Positions 59,723 to 64,000 of a DNA stretch of 64,000 bases are shown here, piece after piece. Under the pieces are notes generated by a model, which made no database searches, had not been told where the DNA came from, and saw only the letters and a program-made list of their open reading frames with translations. Position 1 is the first letter of the stretch. Every line of letters begins with the position of its first letter. A program made the translations under genes and the position numbers. The stretch is taken from the NCBI GenBank assembly GCA_003254905.1, contig QANU01006283.1:512779-576778 (forward strand), written 5' to 3'. The DNA is from Nissolia schottii (Eukaryota > Streptophyta > Magnoliopsida > Fabales > Fabaceae).

Positions 59723-61632
59723 ATGGGAAGGAAGAAGGGATTCGTGGAGTTCGATGAATCGCCGCCGGACGACTTCGACCCGGCGAACCCGTACAAGGAC
59801 CCGGTGGCGTTCCTGGAGATGAGGGAGCACATAGTGAGGGAGAAGTGGATCCAGATCGAGAAGGCCAAGATCATCAGGGAGAAGCTCCGCTGGTGCTACC
59901 GCATCGAAGGCGTCAACCACCTCCAGAAGTGCCGCCACCTCGTCAACCAGTACCTCGAATCCACCCGCGGCATCGGCTGGGGCAAGGACGGCCGCCACCC
60001 TTCTCTCCACGGTAACCCCCTTCTTTCCGTTTCCAGTGCGTTCTGATTGATCAGAGCGTGTGTTTGGGGGTATTGGAATTCATTGAAGAAACATTTAGAT
60101 TAAGATGCCGAATCTTTTCTTTTTTTTAGCCTTGCTCATGGTTGGTATTGTGCAATTTATTATACTAGGGTTTTTCGAAATGGCAAGTTGTGGCTTGTCG
60201 ATCAGAGGGTGCGGTTAGGGGTATTGGAATTCATGTAAGGAAAATTGCTTTAAGGAGCAGGTTCTGGGCATCATGCCATGTTCAATTCTCGATACACAGA
60301 GGGTTTTGCCAATTTAGCTTGTGGTGTGTGTCTCTGTATGATTTTTGTCAAGCTTCGATTTTTTTTTTTTTGGTTGTTGCTAATTGATCGGAGGGTGTGT
60401 TTGGGGCGTTGAAACTCGTGGAAGTAAATTGCTTTTGGGGTGCAGGTTTTTAGCTTTTTCTCATGTTCAATACACGAGGGTTTTGCACATTATCAAGTGG
60501 GGTGCGTGTATTGTTTTCTTTCAATTTCTGAATTTTTTGTTGCTCATGGAACAATGGGTGCCTTTGGGTATTTATGTTGTCATGCTAGGTAGATTTTTGT
60601 ATTTGATCATTTTGGCACTGCTGTTTGTAAATTTTTTTAATTTTGATTGCATTGTAGGATTAGAGACTGGAGTGATTAAGCTCTGGTTGATGGACAGTTC
60701 ATCTAAATTCTAATGTTATCTGCTGAAATAAAGATGGAAAAGAAAAGACACTTAAACATATATTTTCGTGTTTCATGTTCAATACACAAGGGTTGAGAAT
60801 TATCAAGTGGTGCATGTGTAATTAATCTCAAGTTGTGAATTTTTGTTGCTCACTGATGCAAGGGTATCTTTTCTTTGGGGGTCTCATTTTCCATATTCAG
60901 TACATGTTAAATTCAATCTTTTTGGTATGCTTTTTGTAAAGTTTTAATTTTGATTGTGTTAAGATGTAATAATAAGTGAGTGGAGTCATTTTATTAAGCT
61001 CCGGCTGATGGATGATTCATTTAGGCTTTGTTTGGGAGTTGGGATTAAAAACAGAATGGAAGGGATTTGCAAGGTTTCATGTTGTTTGGTAGTTTTGATT
61101 TAGGTGGGGAAGGTATTTGAGTGTTTTCAAAACCTCTCAAAACCCTCCATACAAACTGTTTTCCATTTCTATGGTGGTTTGTTTTCCATTTTAAAGTTCC
61201 TCTAAAATGGAGGGTTTTGTAGACTCTCAAACAAAGGGAAGCCAAACCCTCTAAACCCCTTCCCTTTCCCTTCCCCTTCCTCTCCCCTTGATTCTTTCTC
61301 TTCCCTTTCCCTCTTAACTCCCAAACAAAGCCTTAGTATTATCTGCTGAAATTAATTTGGAAAAGAAAAAGAAATTGAAAATATATTAATCTTTTTTTTT
61401 TATTTTCAACTACCAAGATGTAACTGAAGCAAATTAAATTTTCACCATAAAAGTAGCGTTATTGGACCTTATTTCGAGAGGGAAATATCAGGAATCAATT
61501 CAATTGCTTATACTCTTTAAAATCATAAGTAATTGTTGTCTTCTTTGCCTTTTGGTGCTTTGTGATAATTCCTTGTGTCTTGTTTAATTTTCTGAACCAG
61601 GTCCAAAGCCTGAGGCTGTTGAGTCCGAATGA
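59723..61632 (+). CDS. NDUFB10: NADH dehydrogenase (complex I) subunit NDUFB10/PDSW
   Basis: Accessory subunit of mitochondrial complex I, in the membrane arm. Two coding exons, 59723-60011 and 61601-61632, join across a phase-1 GT-AG intron of 1589 bp to give 106 residues. The chain begins MGRKKGFVEFDESPPDDFDP and holds ANPYKDPVAFLEMREHIVR, EKWIQIEKAKIIREKLRWCY, GVNHLQKCRHLVNQYLEST and RGIGWGKDGRHPSLHGPKPEA, the full plant NDUFB10 pattern with its conserved Cys residues (YRIEG preceded by RWCY, and KCRH). The length equals that of other plant members as I recall them. There is no cleavable presequence, as usual for this subunit. The first exon is GC-rich compared with the region. In Arabidopsis At3g18410 encodes this subunit next to NAC058. 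Confidence 0.95.
60045..60880 (+). repeat. Degenerate tandem repeats in NDUFB10 intron 1
   Basis: Units with the phrases GATCAGAGGGTG..., GTTCAATACACGAGGGTTTT, TTATCAAGTGG and TGAATTTTTTGTTGCTCA recur at about 60045, 60198, 60388 and 60770, each altered and of unequal length (roughly 150-200 bp, with a gap before the last). They come from duplication of intron sequence next to exon 1. Confidence 0.5.
61024..61332. mobile_element. Tourist-like MITE (PIF/Harbinger), 309 bp, in NDUFB10 intron
   Basis: Perfect inverted ends GGCTTTGTTTGGGAGTT at both sides and a 3-bp duplication TTA (61021-61023 and 61333-61335), the signature of PIF/Harbinger-derived Tourist MITEs. No coding content. Confidence 0.85.
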
Positions 61633-62900
61633 CTTAGCTGTCCTGTGGATAAATAAAAGGTAATTTCAAACTTCATTTCTATTCTTTTTATGTTACTTTT
61701 TTTTAGTGAATATAATTCTTAAATAAATCCTACAGATAAAGAGGATCTTGTCGCAAATGAAAATGCCCATGCTGACTGAAATCCCTGTATTCTACTACTG
61801 ACTATTCAATTCTCCTAGAGTTTGACTTTCGTGTTTAAAGTTTGGGATACCCATCGTCATAACAACTTGTGATTGAACATCCCAAAATTTGAATGAGGAA
61901 GTAAATCTACAGTATTAACCATTTGAATTGCACACAGATATAAGATCTAGAATAGCAACTTTCATGAGGCTTATGGTTTGTTGTGGTCACCATAAACCTC
62001 TCTGTATAGGTCTCCTAATTTCATTTTGTCCTTTTTAAATGGAGAACATTGATGCATAGATTAGTCACAGTGATTAGGAGAATTGCTGTTATGAGTAAAG
62101 TTATAGGAAATGATGGTGGATTTATTAAGCAGGTCCAAGAGATCCTTATTGATTGGCACGCCACCTGCAGACTTTGTTCTACTAGGTTATAGTTTATGGC
62201 CCCATAAACCCATTACAATTTCATTACATTGATAATTTAATCATTGGAGTTATTTAATATATTTGGTCAGGAAAATTTGTTTGGTGAGTTTGATTAATGC
62301 AACGATTTTTCTAATAGTTTATTTAATTCTTGACTAGAGATTAGAATAACCCAAAGTTATTTTTGTTTTGTTTGCCACATTTTCCGATGTGGTTGAGACT
62401 AGAAAGTATATAATACTCTATATGGATCCGTCTTTGATCAAATCAGAATCTTAAACATTATTTCATTTACGGAGTAGGCTAGTGGTGAAGGGCTTGGACA
62501 CTTTACACAAAGCTATAAGTTCAAACATCAATACCATTGTTGTGCCAAAATATTCTTTTACCTCAGACAGATTCTTTTATTGTTACTTTGATTTCATTTA
62601 CGTGAATGAGAACGATTCTTGGTTCTCTTGCAGGGAAGATTGACCATATTGCTGAAAATCAAATACTGGGTGGAGGAGTGCAGTTCTCGTGTTGTTCTTT
62701 TTTCCTTAGTGAACCACAACTCTATTTTGGCCTGGCCTCGGTTATTTTTCCTTGGCTTATCAGGCTTTTGGTTACTTTTTTAGCATTCAAATGTAAACAA
62801 GTATGAGCAAGTTATGAGCACGAGTACATCAGATTATGAAATAAGTTTCTCTTGTTTCTGGTTGTGATGTGTGCTTTCATTAATAATACGGTTCTCTGTT
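61633..62900 (+). other. NDUFB10 3' UTR with an intron
   Basis: After the TGA a likely donor AAAAG|GTAATTTC follows at 61660, and a strong acceptor CTCTTGCAG lies at 62633; the UTR then probably runs to about 62900. Another acceptor-like TCCTACAG near 61735 could mark a small middle exon. An intron this far (about 30 bases) after a stop should not trigger strong decay, since 50-55 bases is the usual limit. Confidence 0.45.
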
Positions 62901-63637
62901 CTTTTGGTCCATTCCTAATATTCAACATAAAGACTTAAAAATTTCATTACCACACTGGATTAGTGGATTTGTTAAGGTACCAAGAATTTTCTTCACAACC
63001 TTTACACACTTTGAAAGGCAGGATATTAAATGTGATGCTGGTGGTGAACTGTTGCATGTGAATATAGAGGAACCTGCTGAGAAGCGTGTGTTGGTAGAAC
63101 TATTCTAAGCGTTATATCAATGCAGTGATGATATCCTAATCAAGGAATCAAGCTGTAGAAGATAATGGCTTCACTTGGTCAGAGTGAATTGTTTTATTGA
63201 CTGTGAAGTGATGGTATAAACGCAATGTCACTTGAACTTTGAGAAATTTAGTACTTTTAAAAAGAAGATAAAGTTGGTGCAACCATTCAACATTTATCAT
63301 TTTATTCATATCATGTATACATTAATTAAATCATATCACATTTTCTTATTGTTAGAATTGATCTCACATCAATCATTAACTTTACTCTGTACTGTTTTTT
63401 CTCCTTAATAATCAACAAGCCTGATAATAACATTGGTGTAATGAAATGCAACAATATTGCACCAGAAAATTTTATTAATTTTCTGCTGGTGTAACAGACT
63501 ATGATCACCAAGTATTTTGTCGTTCATATAACACAAAGTAGAGTAAACCCTAAACCATCTAGATTTCTTGGCTGAAGTTAACGATGAAAACACCAACTAA
63601 GATTTGCTCTACACAATGTAGCGAGTCAAGGTTTGAA
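62901..63637. other. Intergenic DNA, nothing recognised
   Basis: Short unremarkable spacer between NDUFB10 and the exon-like sequence at the right end. Confidence 0.4.
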
Positions 63638-63950
63638 TCAGCTGAAAAAAGTGTCCACATTTGGTGTCGGACCACATTGATTCTCTGCCGTGGACAACAC
63701 TAAAAGCATGACCTGAAGACATTTTGTCTCTTGCTGACTGAAAGACCTCTTAGCAAAGCAAGTTGACCAATCCTTCAAATCAAGCTTGAAAACCTGAAAA
63801 TATACATGACCAAGAAGAAAGTAAGTAGGACCTGATCACAAGAATGAGAGAGAAGAACAAACCTGCTTCAGAAAACATCTTGTAACAGTGCAAAAGGAGA
63901 GGCTGTAACAACACTAGAGTCATCCATCCTTGATAGAAAGAAAACATGTT
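63638..63950 (-). CDS. Possible 3' exons of a minus-strand gene running off the window
   Basis: Two exon-like pieces with clean borders: 63950-63863 (acceptor TTGCTTGCAG, donor GCAG|GTTTG) and a stretch starting at 63793 (acceptor ATATTTTCAG). In the second piece one frame stays open for 51 codons (VFKLDLKDWSTCFAKRSF...) and ends TTC AGC TGA. The same frame is closed in the first piece; the frame open there (NMFSFYQGW..., CYKMFSEA) would instead end five codons into the second. I do not recognise either peptide. This may be the end of a gene or its 3' UTR. Confidence 0.25.
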
Positions 63951-64000
63951 CTGCAAGCAAAGAGATAACAGAAAAACAAAAGAGAGGTGGCAATTGGAGC

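Noticed and set aside
1-64000. A new multi-gene defence or metabolic system
   Set aside because: The host genes are unrelated single-copy-type plant genes spaced far apart; nothing suggests a functional cluster. The unusual signals are the minor-class intron, the cold-shock-carrying LTR element and the repeat structures.

Overview
This is a nuclear segment from a dicot plant. The AT-rich intergenic DNA, short GT-AG introns, plant-only gene families and many MITEs and LTR pieces point to a legume, probably soybean or a close relative; the species is an inference. I see no rRNA, tRNA, CRISPR array or bacterial-type operon.

Five host genes can be modelled. (1) Minus strand, 2179-4494: a three-exon NAC transcription factor of the NAC058 type, 359 residues. 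(2) Plus strand, 14235-17600: a six-exon DUF1666 gene, 599 residues, with a hydrophobic N-terminus and a long acidic stretch. (3) Plus strand, 39039-40069: a three-exon, 174-residue plant-specific protein of unknown function, with an intron in its 5' leader. (4) Minus strand, about 47729-56195: a calponin-homology kinesin of the KP1/KIN-14 group, 19 coding exons and 928 residues. It has a U12-type AT-AC intron in the motor domain, a 42-bp repeat array at an exon border, a transposon-like insertion in its last intron, and coding relics after its stop. (5) Plus strand, 59723-61632: complex I subunit NDUFB10, 106 residues. Weaker exon-like pieces lie at 1211-1339 and at the right end. The genes do not form a pathway; NAC058 and NDUFB10 are neighbours in Arabidopsis as I recall it, so part of the gene order may be conserved.

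The rest is mostly transposon-derived. 6295-6949 and 33802-34074 are Mutator-like non-autonomous elements with exact 9-bp target duplications. 22057-24327 is a short LTR retroelement with 5-bp duplications, a primer site and no gag-pol that carries a cold-shock-domain reading frame. 27147 to about 31250 is the 3' end of a Tat/Ogre-like LTR element, itself hit by a solo LTR at 29298-30732. Stowaway MITEs lie at 25877-26175, 36101-36248 and 37827-38106, and a Tourist-like MITE lies inside the NDUFB10 intron. There is a large foldback repeat at about 35318-35699, a LINE remnant at 42379-42690, a 108-bp minisatellite at about 58255-58840 and a SINE-like piece near 59.4 kb. hAT-like elements with AGGGGTG-type ends recur at 9.0-10.2, 32.3-33.3, 44.6-45.4 and 57.0-57.5 kb.

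All splice sites, alignments and family assignments were made by eye from the sequence and from memory of the families; none was checked by a database search.
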